64,000 nucleotides of DNA. Origin: Oscillospiraceae bacterium. Its GTDB lineage: Bacteria > Bacillota > Clostridia > Oscillospirales > Oscillospiraceae. Every line of letters begins with the position of its first letter. The first letter of the stretch is position 1. Of the stretch, positions 42,875 to 52,273 are shown in pieces. The notes under the pieces are model-generated. The model was not told the DNA's origin, ran no database searches, and worked only from the letters and a program-made list of their open reading frames with translations. The stretch is taken from positions 1-64,000 of the forward strand of contig SVLK01000005.1 in assembly GCA_015067975.1 (NCBI GenBank), written 5' to 3'. A program made the translations under genes and the position numbers.

Positions 42875-45800
42875 ATGAAAAAGAAAGTATCTTCCAACCC
42901 GCCCGTCAAGCGTCTGAGCGCGCTGCTGTTGGCGCTGATCATGCTGCTGAGCGTGGTCCCGGCTACAGTGTTTGGCGCTCCCACGGATGTCGACCCCATT
43001 GAAACGGTGGCCGATCCTGAGACGCTGACCCGTCCTGATGACATCTACGGCAACGACACCGAGCATGCCGGCAAAGTCACGGTGGGTAAATCGGTCAGCA
43101 CCGGCAGTGTAACGGTTCCGCTGACCGGGTCCACGAACACAAAGCTGGATGCTTCTGACCCGAATAACTTTATGGTCACTGTGTCGCAGTCGGCGCAGGT
43201 GATGGGTATCACCAGCGAGACAAGCGTGCCCGTGGACGTGGTGTTCGTGCTGGACACCTCCGGCTCCATGGATGACAATAACCGTGCCGAGAACATGGTC
43301 ACTGCAGCTAACGACTTGATTGAAGAGTTGATGGCGAGCAATGCACAAAACCGTATCGGCGTGGTAACATTCTCCGGTTCTAACGGTGACGATTTTGAAG
43401 AAACGACCACCGTGCTTTCTGCTCTGGACCATTATGAGGATGGAACCGGCATCAACTGGTATGATAACCGTCGGGCTGCCTCGAACCATATCTCCTGGAG
43501 CGGCGAGTATCTCCGTGGCCGCAATGCGGACAACTCGGTCAATACCAGCAGCACCCGCCACGGCAAATACGGCGGCACCAACATCCAGGCCGGTATTGCC
43601 CGTGGTGCGCAGATGCTGACCAATGCTACCAACACCACTGTGATGGTAGATATCAACGGCGACGGTACCGCCGATTCCCGGGTGACCCGTATGCCGGTTC
43701 TGGTCATCCTGTCAGACGGTGCACCCACTTACAGTGCCGATAACACCCAATGGTGGAACCCCAACGGCAGCACCCAGGGTGCCGGTAATACCGAGCGCAG
43801 CGTAGACGCCGGCGAAGGCTTCCTGGCTATGCTGACAGCTGCCTATTACAAAAATGCCATTGCGGAGCATTACTATGGTGCTGATTCCGACCAGAAGGCT
43901 GCTATCTACACCATTGGTGTGTCTCTGGGCAACATTACCAGCCAGTACGGTGGATACCGTGCCGGTGCTGAGACGACGTTGTCCAACCTGACGATGAACC
44001 CCACCCAGTGGCTGGGTGTCAGCATCAACAACACCACGATTGATGACAATATCAACAGCTACTGGAATGAGTATAGGGCTGGCCGGAATTTCAGCGTTGA
44101 TGTTGGTATTAATAATAACAACAGCAACGGCAGCTATTCCTTTACCGCCAGCGGAACTAATGCTAATATTCTCTCCTCTGTTACCGACCTGAAGTATAAT
44201 GACAGATACTGGGCAACCGGCGACAGCGACATCGGCGATGCGTTCGATGAGCTGAGCAGCGAAATCAGCAAAAAGGCGATGTCCGTGCCTACCATGGTTA
44301 CTACCACAGAGGACTTCAGCGGCTACGTTACCTTCACCGATGTGCTGGGCGAGTATATGGAGCTCAAGGACATGGTGGGCATCGTTGCTAACGGAAAAGT
44401 CTACCGCGGCGTTTCCTTTGCCAAGCATCTGTCTGACTATGGCGAAGTAGGTGCGGCCAATAACAGCCCTGAATTTGATGCGCAGCTGCGCGAGGTGATG
44501 CAGACGCGTCTGAATATGTCTGACTCCATGAAGAACGACGCGGACTTTGTGGAGGAGAATCTTGCTCACGCAAAAGCGTCTGCCCATCAGGCCTACTACA
44601 ACAGCGATACCGACTATGACAACAGCCTGGTCTGGTGGGGAACCACCTACGATGTTGGTGAAGAAGACACCAACATCCAGAATCTGGGCTATGCTGACGA
44701 TGACTCCATCGCCTATATCGAGGAACAGAGAGCCGCAGGCAAGATCCCTGCCGGGGCCGACTGCGTGGTTCGCTCTTACTTCTTCTATGGCGCTGCCGGT
44801 GAGACGGATCAGGAGGCTAACCATGAATACCTGTACTTCGTGGTGCGTGTGAGCCGTTCTCTGACCGCTCCCTACCAGCAGACCGTGGTGATCAGCGCTC
44901 CCGCCAGCCTGCTGAGCATGGAGCGCGTGTTGATCCATGAGGAGAGCGACGGCACCTACACCGCTGAGGTGGAAGAGGAGCTGCCCGCCCGCGTGGTGTA
45001 TGAAGTGGGCCTGCGCAGCGATATCAATCCCTACAACGTCAAGCAGATCGTTGCGGACAACTACAAGAACGAGACTGTCAACGGTGATGGCACCGTCAAC
45101 TATGACGCAGCCACCGACACCTACAGCTTCTTCACCAATGACTGGGATCGCACCCGGGCACTGGGCGAGCACCACCGCGCCATGACCAAGGCCACCTTTG
45201 ACGCGGCGGCGGACAATGCGTTCTACCGCTTTCAGGAAAATGAAACACTGTATGTGCAGAGCGGCAGCACTTACACCAAGTATACCGGCGCTACGTTGCC
45301 CAACGGCGTGTACTATTACGCACGCGAGGGCTACAGCTGGAGCGGCACGGCGACCAACGGCAAGTATACCGCTCAGCCGCAGACCTTCTATGTCAAGATG
45401 GATGTAGAGGATGATAACCGCGCTTCCATTGTGAAGAACGCCGACAACACCTGGTATATCCCTGCCGGACTCTACACGGCTTCTACGCTGCAGGTCAACG
45501 GCGATGATGCCATGAAGGATGATCCTGCGACTGGTGCGCTCAACGATGGCAATAAGACCGGCTCTGCTGCCGTGGTGGCCCATCCTCACCGCACCGGCAA
45601 TGTGAATAACTCCCACTACACCGTGCTGCTGGGCAACAACGGCCTGCTGCAGATGAAGGCCAAGGATGCAAAGACGGTGTCTATTGACCGCGGCGGCGCA
45701 GGGACAACCATCATCAACAACGCTGACGGCAAGGCTGTCATGGTGGGCGATGTGCTGACCTATACCATCGAGGCCATGAACACCACCGGCGCTGTAGCCA

Positions 45801-48800
45801 ACATCGTTATTAAAGATAAAGTTCCTGCCGGTACGACCTTTGTCAGTGCTGAGAACGGCGGAACTGAAAACGGCGGCACAATCACTTGGACCGTCAATAA
45901 CGTGGCTGCCGGTGCAGCTGCAAGCGTCAGCTTTAAGGTGAAGGTTACCGAGGCTGCGCTGGACAGCGCTGTGGTGACCATTGAGAACCAGGCGACCGTG
46001 AAGATCGGCGACGAGCCTGAATATACCACCAATACCACCACCAACCCGCCCGAAGGCAAGAAGGTGACTTCTATCGGCGGCACAGTGGGCGGCGAGGTGC
46101 AGGTGGGCAGTGAACTGATCTATGAGATCCGCTATGCCAACGATACGGAGGCGAAGCAGGATATCACTATTACTGATATTGTTCCTACCGGTACTGCTTA
46201 TGTTGCCAATAGTGCAACTTATGCCGGCAACGCATCCATTTTCGCCATGACTACCAACGGTGCCGGACAGCAGTCGCTGACCTGGACGCTGAAAGACATA
46301 CAGCCCGGCGTTAATGGCACGGTGTCCTTCCGTGTAGCGGTTACTGCTGAGGCAGTTGTCAACAATAATATCCAGAACTATGCTGAGATTAAGGTGGGAA
46401 CCCACGATCCCTATATCACCACCAACAGCACCAATACTCCCCGCGAGACCGGCGGTGTGAAGATTACCAAAACGGTGAGTGGCAGCACAGCAGATAAGAC
46501 ATTTACGATGAATTTGGTAGAGGCAACCGGTACGCTTAGCGGCACATACACCGTGACCAGCAATAAGACGCCGGCAACGACCACCAGCGTCACATTTACC
46601 GGCGGCACGGGTACTGTGCAGATTAAAGATGGTGAAACCCTGACCATTACCGGACTGCCGCTGAATGCACATATCGCGGTGACAGAACAGGCCCCCGGTA
46701 CCGGTTGGACGCCCTCTTATACCAAGCAGACGGCCTATGTCCGCGAAGGGGAAGCAAACTATGAAACGCTGGGTGTGACCAACACTTACGCTCCGCAGCC
46801 GGTATGGTTCCAACTGCAGGGTATAAAACACTTTGTGGGTGCGGAATTCCCCGCCAATGATGTGATGACCTTCCAGGCACAGGCCTGTGATGCAAGTGGC
46901 ACAGTCTACGGCTCCGGCCATGCAAATTACTACCTTGTGAGCGCCACGGCGGAGAATCCTGCCGAGGGTAGCCACGACGTGGGCTTCAGCTTTTCCGGCA
47001 GAAGCTTCACCCACACAGGCGAATTCTACTATCTGATTTCCGAACTGGTTACCGACAGCAACAAGATTCCCAATGTGGAGTATGCCGCCAACCAGTATCT
47101 GATGAAACTGGTGATTTCCGATAATGGAAATGGCGCTCTGCAGGCGACGACCACCATGCAGACCCGAGCATCTTCCGGTGACAGTTGGGGTGCAGAAGCT
47201 GCGTTTGACTGGACGACTCAGAAAGTTGAGTTTACCAACACGCACTATACTCCGGCGGAAGTGACGCTCAGCGGCAGCAAGCAGATGGGCGGCGGTCTGG
47301 CGCTGGCGGACGATATGTTCAGCTTCGAGCTGTTCGACGATATCGGCACTGCCGTTTCTGCCGCACAGCTGGTGGCGGATACGACCGACACGGCAAAGGG
47401 AACCTTTACCTTTGCTCCCCTTGTCTATGAGCTGGAAGAGCTGGGCGGTGCGGATTCCAAGACGTTCACCTACTATCTGCGCGAGATCGACGGCGGTCTG
47501 GGCGGTGTGAGCTATGATGCCAATGTGTATCAGGTCACCGTAACGCTGACCAAGAACGCTGACGGTACGCTGACGGCAGTTCCTGCCTATCAGCTGGGCG
47601 GTACGCCTGTGACGGAAATTGCGTTTAGCAACACATACACCGTGAGCTCCGAAACGGCGAAGTACAGCCCCATTGCAAACAAGACCTTGACCGGAAAGCC
47701 GCTGAGCGCAGGCGAATTCCGCTTTGAAGTGATTGCGCTGAACGCTGAAGCGACACCGGGAACGTATACGGTTGTCACAGAGCTGGTGGGTACGGCCAAT
47801 GTGCCCAAGGTGGTTTCCACCGGCACCAATGCGGCTGCCGCTGCTGGTACCGCTGCTGCCGTCACCTTTACTCCCATCGGCTTTACCGATCACGGCACAC
47901 CCGGTACACCCAAGAGCTACTTCTACCTGCTGCATGAAGTGGCCGGTACCGAAGGCACCGTCACCTATGACGAAACGGCCTATGTGCTGGAGATCGAGGT
48001 GATGGACCACAGCGGCGAGTTGAAGGTGGACCGTGTCAAGTATTACCATGCCGCCGTCAGCGGAGCCACGGTGACACTGGGTGCGGAGATCACGGAGATT
48101 TCCCGTGGCACCGCTTCCGAAATCGGACAGATTTCCGGCAATGCGATCCCCTTCACCAACCATTACGGTTCCGGCTACAATACACTGACCCCCGTGCTGA
48201 CCAAATACTTCACGGATGTGAGCGGTACCAGTGCGCTGAAGAGCCTGTCCGGCAGTGAGTTTGACTTCGAGATTACGGACACTGCTACAAGCACAGTGGT
48301 TTCCCGCGGTACAAACCGTGCCTCTTCCGGCGCAGGCGGTGCGCAGATCGACTTTGAGACCATTGTCTACACCTCTGCCAACATGGGGACCGTCAAGGGA
48401 ACGCCTAATACGAAGAACTACACGTATACGATCAAGGAAATCGAACCTGCCGGCGCTGCGTCCATTGGCCTTGCCTATGATGCCAAGACCATTGAGATGA
48501 CTGTTGCGGTGACGGACAACGGCTACGGTGTGATTACCGTGGGTACCCCGGTGTTTACCGACGATGACGGTGTTGCCGGCAATGAGCAGTCCTTTACCAA
48601 CAAGTACAACCCCGCCTCCACGACAGTGACGATCCCTGTGGATAAGCAGCTCCACGGCAAGACGCTGAATACGGAGCAGTTCACCTTCGTGCTGGATAAG
48701 TGGGACGGCACCCAGTGGGTGAATGTTGCCACGACCCAGAACGGTATGGCCGGTCTGGAGGCAGGTGAGGCGGCCTTTGGTCCTCTGACCCTTACCTCCG

Positions 48801-50653
48801 CTGATTTGGTCGGCGCGGTGCGAGGCAGCGACGGCATCATGAAGAATACGCTGAAGTACCGCGTGACAGAAAAGGCTGATACCGTTAGCAACGGCAGCAG
48901 CAACGGTATCTACGGCTACAGCAGCGAAGTCTATATGGTTTATGTCGATGTGATCGACAATGGTTCCGGTAAGCTGAGCACCAATGTTACCTACAAGAAG
49001 GTAAACGGCGCTGTGGAAGAGAATTCCGCACCTCCTGTATTTACCAACAACTATACTCCCAACAAAGTAACGCTGGATCTGGATGCAGAGCTGACGAATA
49101 ACAGCAAAGCGGTGGTTTATCCCGATGGCACGGCAGTTCCGACCTATGACCTGACCAAGTTCTCCTTCGCTGTGACAGACGCGCTGGGCAATGAGCTGAG
49201 TACCGGCACTACTGCCGCTGACGGCACGGTCACCTTTGACCCCGTGCTGACCTTTACGGAAGCGCGCGAATATCATTTCTGGATTGCAGAGAAGACCTTT
49301 ACGGATGACACAATTACCTTCGATAAGCGCCACTGGGAAGTTCATGTGGTGGTTGGATATGATGCCGCTACCGGTGCACTGAAGGACCCTGTAGCAAAGG
49401 TCTATCCCATCAGCCGCGCAGCGGAGGCGGTTGACGGTATCGACTTCGTCAACACCTATGAGCCCACAGCAACCACCTTGGTGCTGACAGTTGACAAGAC
49501 GCTGACGGGCCGCGAGATGCTGCCCGGCGAGTTCCACTTCCAGCTGGTAGAGGGTGAGCGGATCGTTACCGAAGCTGTGAATGGTGCACCTGACCAGAAT
49601 GGCAAGGCCACGGTCACCTTCCATGTGAACTACACCTATGCTGATCTTGGCGAACACACTTACAAGATCGTGGAAGTGAATGCAGGCAAGGGCGGCGTGA
49701 CCTATGATACCAAGGCTCCGACCGTCAAGGTCACGGTAAAGGACGAGAGCGGCCAGCTGAAGGCCTATGTGGATAGCGTAGCAGGCGGCACGCCTGTGGT
49801 CTTTGCCAACACCTACGCGACTGCCCCTGTGGATGTGCCCATCAAGGCTTTCAAGCACCTGACCGGCAAAACTCTGACGGATGGTGCTTACACCTTCGAA
49901 CTGGTGGATGCTGTCGGACAGATCGTAACTGCCAAGAACGATGCAGACGGCAAGGTCGAGTTCACTAAGACCTTCACCGCAGCAACCGAGCAGCCGGTGG
50001 TCTACACGCTGCGCGAGAAGAACGATGCACAGAGCGGCGTGACGTATGACAAGGCGGAGTATAAGGTGAGCATCTCCGTGATCGATGATCTGCATGGCCG
50101 ACTGATTCCCGTGATTACGTATACCACGGCAGACGGTCAGCCTACCGATTACGATATTCCTGTCTTTATAAACAGCTACGATGCTGCATCCGTGGATGTG
50201 ACGCTGAGCGCCGAGAAGGAACTGAAGGGCCGCGGCATGAAGGACGGCGAATTCCTCTTTAAGGTGTACGACAGCTTTGGCACGCTGATTTCCGAGGGAA
50301 AGAACGAAAAGGACGGCGATGTGATCTTTACTCCCATTACGTTCGGCGAACTCGGAAAGTACACGCTGCGTGTGGTGGAAGTTGATACCGGCGATAAGGA
50401 CATCACCTATGATGACAGCGAATTCACCGTCACTGTTTTGGTAACGGATGACGGTAAGGGTCAGCTGCAGGCCAAGGTGACCTATCCCGACGGCGGTGTG
50501 ACTTTCACGAATAAGTGGCAGTCGCAGACAGCGCCCAATACCGGTGATACCTTCAACGCTCCGTTGATGGTGGGCATGCTGGTGTTCAGTGCTGCTGTAC
50601 TGGTACTGTTGCTGTTCCTCAACAAAAGAAAGAAGGAAGACACAGCGGAATAA
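42875..50653 (+). CDS. Giant sortase-anchored surface protein: vWA, DUF11 and FctA-type repeats
   Basis: 2592 residues. Signal peptide 1-35. vWA domain about 115-480 with MIDAS motif DTSGSM near 125, YGGTNIQAG and ILSDGAP. A linker region of about 450 residues, then two DUF11-like domains (about 932-1188: VGDVLTYTIEAMNTTG, VGSELIYEIRYAND), a DUF5979/SpaA-like domain (about 1192-1305), then about nine FctA/Spy0128-type repeats (1306-2548), each with a K-x-L-x-G start (KTLTGKPL, KQLHGKTL, KHLTGKTL, KELKGRGM) and an FTN-type end (FTNKY, FANTY), the pattern of Lys-Asn isopeptide bonds. Ends APNTGD (2553-2558), membrane helix and RKK: a cell-wall sorting signal with A in place of L. Probable adhesin or pilin tip; ligand unknown. 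No sortase gene in the window. Confidence 0.92.
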   Translation: MKKKVSSNPPVKRLSALLLALIMLLSVVPATVFGAPTDVDPIETVADPETLTRPDDIYGNDTEHAGKVTVGKSVSTGSVTVPLTGSTNTKLDASDPNNFMVTVSQSAQVMGITSETSVPVDVVFVLDTSGSMDDNNRAENMVTAANDLIEELMASNAQNRIGVVTFSGSNGDDFEETTTVLSALDHYEDGTGINWYDNRRAASNHISWSGEYLRGRNADNSVNTSSTRHGKYGGTNIQAGIARGAQMLTNATNTTVMVDINGDGTADSRVTRMPVLVILSDGAPTYSADNTQWWNPNGSTQGAGNTERSVDAGEGFLAMLTAAYYKNAIAEHYYGADSDQKAAIYTIGVSLGNITSQYGGYRAGAETTLSNLTMNPTQWLGVSINNTTIDDNINSYWNEYRAGRNFSVDVGINNNNSNGSYSFTASGTNANILSSVTDLKYNDRYWATGDSDIGDAFDELSSEISKKAMSVPTMVTTTEDFSGYVTFTDVLGEYMELKDMVGIVANGKVYRGVSFAKHLSDYGEVGAANNSPEFDAQLREVMQTRLNMSDSMKNDADFVEENLAHAKASAHQAYYNSDTDYDNSLVWWGTTYDVGEEDTNIQNLGYADDDSIAYIEEQRAAGKIPAGADCVVRSYFFYGAAGETDQEANHEYLYFVVRVSRSLTAPYQQTVVISAPASLLSMERVLIHEESDGTYTAEVEEELPARVVYEVGLRSDINPYNVKQIVADNYKNETVNGDGTVNYDAATDTYSFFTNDWDRTRALGEHHRAMTKATFDAAADNAFYRFQENETLYVQSGSTYTKYTGATLPNGVYYYAREGYSWSGTATNGKYTAQPQTFYVKMDVEDDNRASIVKNADNTWYIPAGLYTASTLQVNGDDAMKDDPATGALNDGNKTGSAAVVAHPHRTGNVNNSHYTVLLGNNGLLQMKAKDAKTVSIDRGGAGTTIINNADGKAVMVGDVLTYTIEAMNTTGAVANIVIKDKVPAGTTFVSAENGGTENGGTITWTVNNVAAGAAASVSFKVKVTEAALDSAVVTIENQATVKIGDEPEYTTNTTTNPPEGKKVTSIGGTVGGEVQVGSELIYEIRYANDTEAKQDITITDIVPTGTAYVANSATYAGNASIFAMTTNGAGQQSLTWTLKDIQPGVNGTVSFRVAVTAEAVVNNNIQNYAEIKVGTHDPYITTNSTNTPRETGGVKITKTVSGSTADKTFTMNLVEATGTLSGTYTVTSNKTPATTTSVTFTGGTGTVQIKDGETLTITGLPLNAHIAVTEQAPGTGWTPSYTKQTAYVREGEANYETLGVTNTYAPQPVWFQLQGIKHFVGAEFPANDVMTFQAQACDASGTVYGSGHANYYLVSATAENPAEGSHDVGFSFSGRSFTHTGEFYYLISELVTDSNKIPNVEYAANQYLMKLVISDNGNGALQATTTMQTRASSGDSWGAEAAFDWTTQKVEFTNTHYTPAEVTLSGSKQMGGGLALADDMFSFELFDDIGTAVSAAQLVADTTDTAKGTFTFAPLVYELEELGGADSKTFTYYLREIDGGLGGVSYDANVYQVTVTLTKNADGTLTAVPAYQLGGTPVTEIAFSNTYTVSSETAKYSPIANKTLTGKPLSAGEFRFEVIALNAEATPGTYTVVTELVGTANVPKVVSTGTNAAAAAGTAAAVTFTPIGFTDHGTPGTPKSYFYLLHEVAGTEGTVTYDETAYVLEIEVMDHSGELKVDRVKYYHAAVSGATVTLGAEITEISRGTASEIGQISGNAIPFTNHYGSGYNTLTPVLTKYFTDVSGTSALKSLSGSEFDFEITDTATSTVVSRGTNRASSGAGGAQIDFETIVYTSANMGTVKGTPNTKNYTYTIKEIEPAGAASIGLAYDAKTIEMTVAVTDNGYGVITVGTPVFTDDDGVAGNEQSFTNKYNPASTTVTIPVDKQLHGKTLNTEQFTFVLDKWDGTQWVNVATTQNGMAGLEAGEAAFGPLTLTSADLVGAVRGSDGIMKNTLKYRVTEKADTVSNGSSNGIYGYSSEVYMVYVDVIDNGSGKLSTNVTYKKVNGAVEENSAPPVFTNNYTPNKVTLDLDAELTNNSKAVVYPDGTAVPTYDLTKFSFAVTDALGNELSTGTTAADGTVTFDPVLTFTEAREYHFWIAEKTFTDDTITFDKRHWEVHVVVGYDAATGALKDPVAKVYPISRAAEAVDGIDFVNTYEPTATTLVLTVDKTLTGREMLPGEFHFQLVEGERIVTEAVNGAPDQNGKATVTFHVNYTYADLGEHTYKIVEVNAGKGGVTYDTKAPTVKVTVKDESGQLKAYVDSVAGGTPVVFANTYATAPVDVPIKAFKHLTGKTLTDGAYTFELVDAVGQIVTAKNDADGKVEFTKTFTAATEQPVVYTLREKNDAQSGVTYDKAEYKVSISVIDDLHGRLIPVITYTTADGQPTDYDIPVFINSYDAASVDVTLSAEKELKGRGMKDGEFLFKVYDSFGTLISEGKNEKDGDVIFTPITFGELGKYTLRVVEVDTGDKDITYDDSEFTVTVLVTDDGKGQLQAKVTYPDGGVTFTNKWQSQTAPNTGDTFNAPLMVGMLVFSAAVLVLLLFLNKRKKEDTAE

Positions 50654-50669
50654 GCATATTTGACTAAGC

Positions 50670-50707
50670 AAAAAGGAAGAAGCGGGTTACCGCTTCTTCC
50701 TTTTTTT
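50670..50707 (+). terminator. Terminator of the surface protein gene
   Basis: 16-bp perfect stem AAAAAGGAAGAAGCGG, loop GTTA, ending in seven T. Confidence 0.92.
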
Positions 50708-50753
50708 GTGCTGATGTGGTACGATGGATGCAAAGAAGGAAAGGAGAATTGCC

Positions 50754-51284
50754 ATGAAACGTTTTTTGATCGTTGTGGATATGCAGAAAGACTTTGTGGA
50801 CGCTGCATTGGGCACGGCCGAGGCGCAGCATATCGTTCCTGCCGTAGTGGAAAAAATTCGGAACTTTGACGGAGAAATCATTGTGACCTATGATACCCAC
50901 GAAGAAGATTATCTGACCACCCGGGAAGGGCGTTTCCTGCCGGTGCCCCACTGCATCCGTGACACGGACGGTTGGCAGCTGGATACAGCGGTGGCCGATG
51001 CGCTGACGGACAGAGCCTATACCGTGGTGGAAAAGCCCACCTTTGGCGCCGTGACGCTGCCGGAAGTGGTGCAGCAACTGGCGGGTGAGGAGAACTTCGC
51101 TGTGGAACTGATCGGCCTGTGTACCGATATTTGCGTGGTGTCCAACGCTCTGCTGCTCAAGGCGGCATTTCCTGAGGTGGATATGACGGTAGATGCAGCT
51201 TGCTGCGCCGGCGTGACACCACAAAGCCATCAGGCGGCATTGACTACCATGTCCTGTTGCCAGATCAGCGTGATTAACAACTAA
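50754..51284 (+). CDS. Isochorismatase-family cysteine hydrolase, nicotinamidase-like
   Basis: 176 residues from ATG 50754 (AAAGGAG upstream). RFLIVVDMQKDFVD gives the catalytic Asp9; TYDTHEEDYL and VPHC resemble the DxH...H metal site and substrate region of nicotinamidases; VVEKPTFGAV supplies the Lys and IGLCTDICVVSNAL the nucleophilic Cys. Likely deaminates nicotinamide or a related amide for NAD salvage, but other members of the family cannot be excluded. Confidence 0.85.
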   Translation: MKRFLIVVDMQKDFVDAALGTAEAQHIVPAVVEKIRNFDGEIIVTYDTHEEDYLTTREGRFLPVPHCIRDTDGWQLDTAVADALTDRAYTVVEKPTFGAVTLPEVVQQLAGEENFAVELIGLCTDICVVSNALLLKAAFPEVDMTVDAACCAGVTPQSHQAALTTMSCCQISVINN

Positions 51285-51384
51285 ACTGGTATTATTATTT
51301 ATAAGAAAACTGGAAATTCCCATATACCCAGAGGCGTGGTATGCTGACGGTACGGTTAAAATTTTTCCGCAAAGGAGAATGTAT

Positions 51385-52218
51385 ATGAAACGTATCGCCA
51401 GTATTCAGGACATTTCCTGCCTGGGCCGCTGCTCACTGACCGTGGCACTGCCCGTCATTTCTGCTATGGGCGTGGAGTGCGCCATCGTGCCCACCGCGGT
51501 GCTCAGCACCCACACCATGTTCCAGAACTTTACTGTCTGTGATCTCAGTGACCAGATTTTGCCTATCGCCCGCCACTGGCAGGACGAAAAACTGCATTTG
51601 GATGCGATTTACACCGGCTATCTGGCCAGCGCCGAGCAGATTGGTGATGTGTGCACATTCTTTGATATGCTGCACAGCGAGGATACCATGATTTTTGTGG
51701 ATCCCGCCATGGCCGACCATGGCAAGCTGTATCCCGGCTTCGGCCCTGAGTTCCCCGCTGAAATGGCTAAGGTGGCAGCCCGCGCCGATGTGGTGATTCC
51801 CAATATTACTGAGGCCTGCCTGCTGACCGGTACGGAGTATAAGGAAGAGTATGACGAAGCATATATCAAGGATCTGCTGCACCGACTGGTGGCACTGGGT
51901 GCCAAAAAAGCGATTCTTACCGGCGTCAGCTTTGAAGAGGGCAAGGTAGGTGTCATGACCTTTGACAGCCTGAGCGGCGAATACTTCACCTATTTCAACG
52001 AGAAAATGCCCGCATCCTTCCATGGTACCGGCGATATCTTCTCCTCTGTGGTGATGGGCGGCTTGATGCGCGGCCTGACCATGGAAGATGCTCTGAAATT
52101 GGCGGTGGATTATACATTGGAGTGCATCCGTGTGACCAATAAGGAAGAAACGTGGTACGGCGTGGAATTTGAGCGTGTGATCCCCATGCTGTGCGAGCGG
52201 CTGAAGGACGCGGAATAA
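51385..52218 (+). CDS. Pyridoxal/pyridoxamine kinase-like (PdxY/ThiD-type)
   Basis: 277 residues from ATG 51385, seven bases after AAAGGAG; ATG 51379 is only one base from it. RIASIQDISCLGRCSLTVALPVISAMGVE and PTAVLSTHTMFQNF match Firmicute PdxY-like kinases; FVDPAMADHGKLYPGFG, IPNITEACLLTG and the catalytic FHGTGDIFSSVVMG (anion hole and Asp) are ribokinase-superfamily motifs. Vitamin B6 salvage is likely. Confidence 0.88.
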   Translation: MKRIASIQDISCLGRCSLTVALPVISAMGVECAIVPTAVLSTHTMFQNFTVCDLSDQILPIARHWQDEKLHLDAIYTGYLASAEQIGDVCTFFDMLHSEDTMIFVDPAMADHGKLYPGFGPEFPAEMAKVAARADVVIPNITEACLLTGTEYKEEYDEAYIKDLLHRLVALGAKKAILTGVSFEEGKVGVMTFDSLSGEYFTYFNEKMPASFHGTGDIFSSVVMGGLMRGLTMEDALKLAVDYTLECIRVTNKEETWYGVEFERVIPMLCERLKDAE

Positions 52219-52230
52219 CCCGAAATAATA

Positions 52231-52266
52231 AAAAAGACCTGCTGCAAGCATGCAGCAGGTCTTTTT
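52231..52266. terminator. Bidirectional terminator between pdx kinase and ftsH
   Basis: 15-bp stem AAAAAGACCTGCTGC/GCAGCAGGTCTTTTT, six-base loop. Confidence 0.92.
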
Positions 52267-52273
52267 CTATAGA

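Noticed and set aside
43712..50671. Uninterrupted 2319-codon antisense frame over the surface protein
   Set aside because: It exactly mirrors the coding gene and exists because the sense gene avoids TTA, CTA and TCA codons; it has no plausible domains and extends into the terminator.
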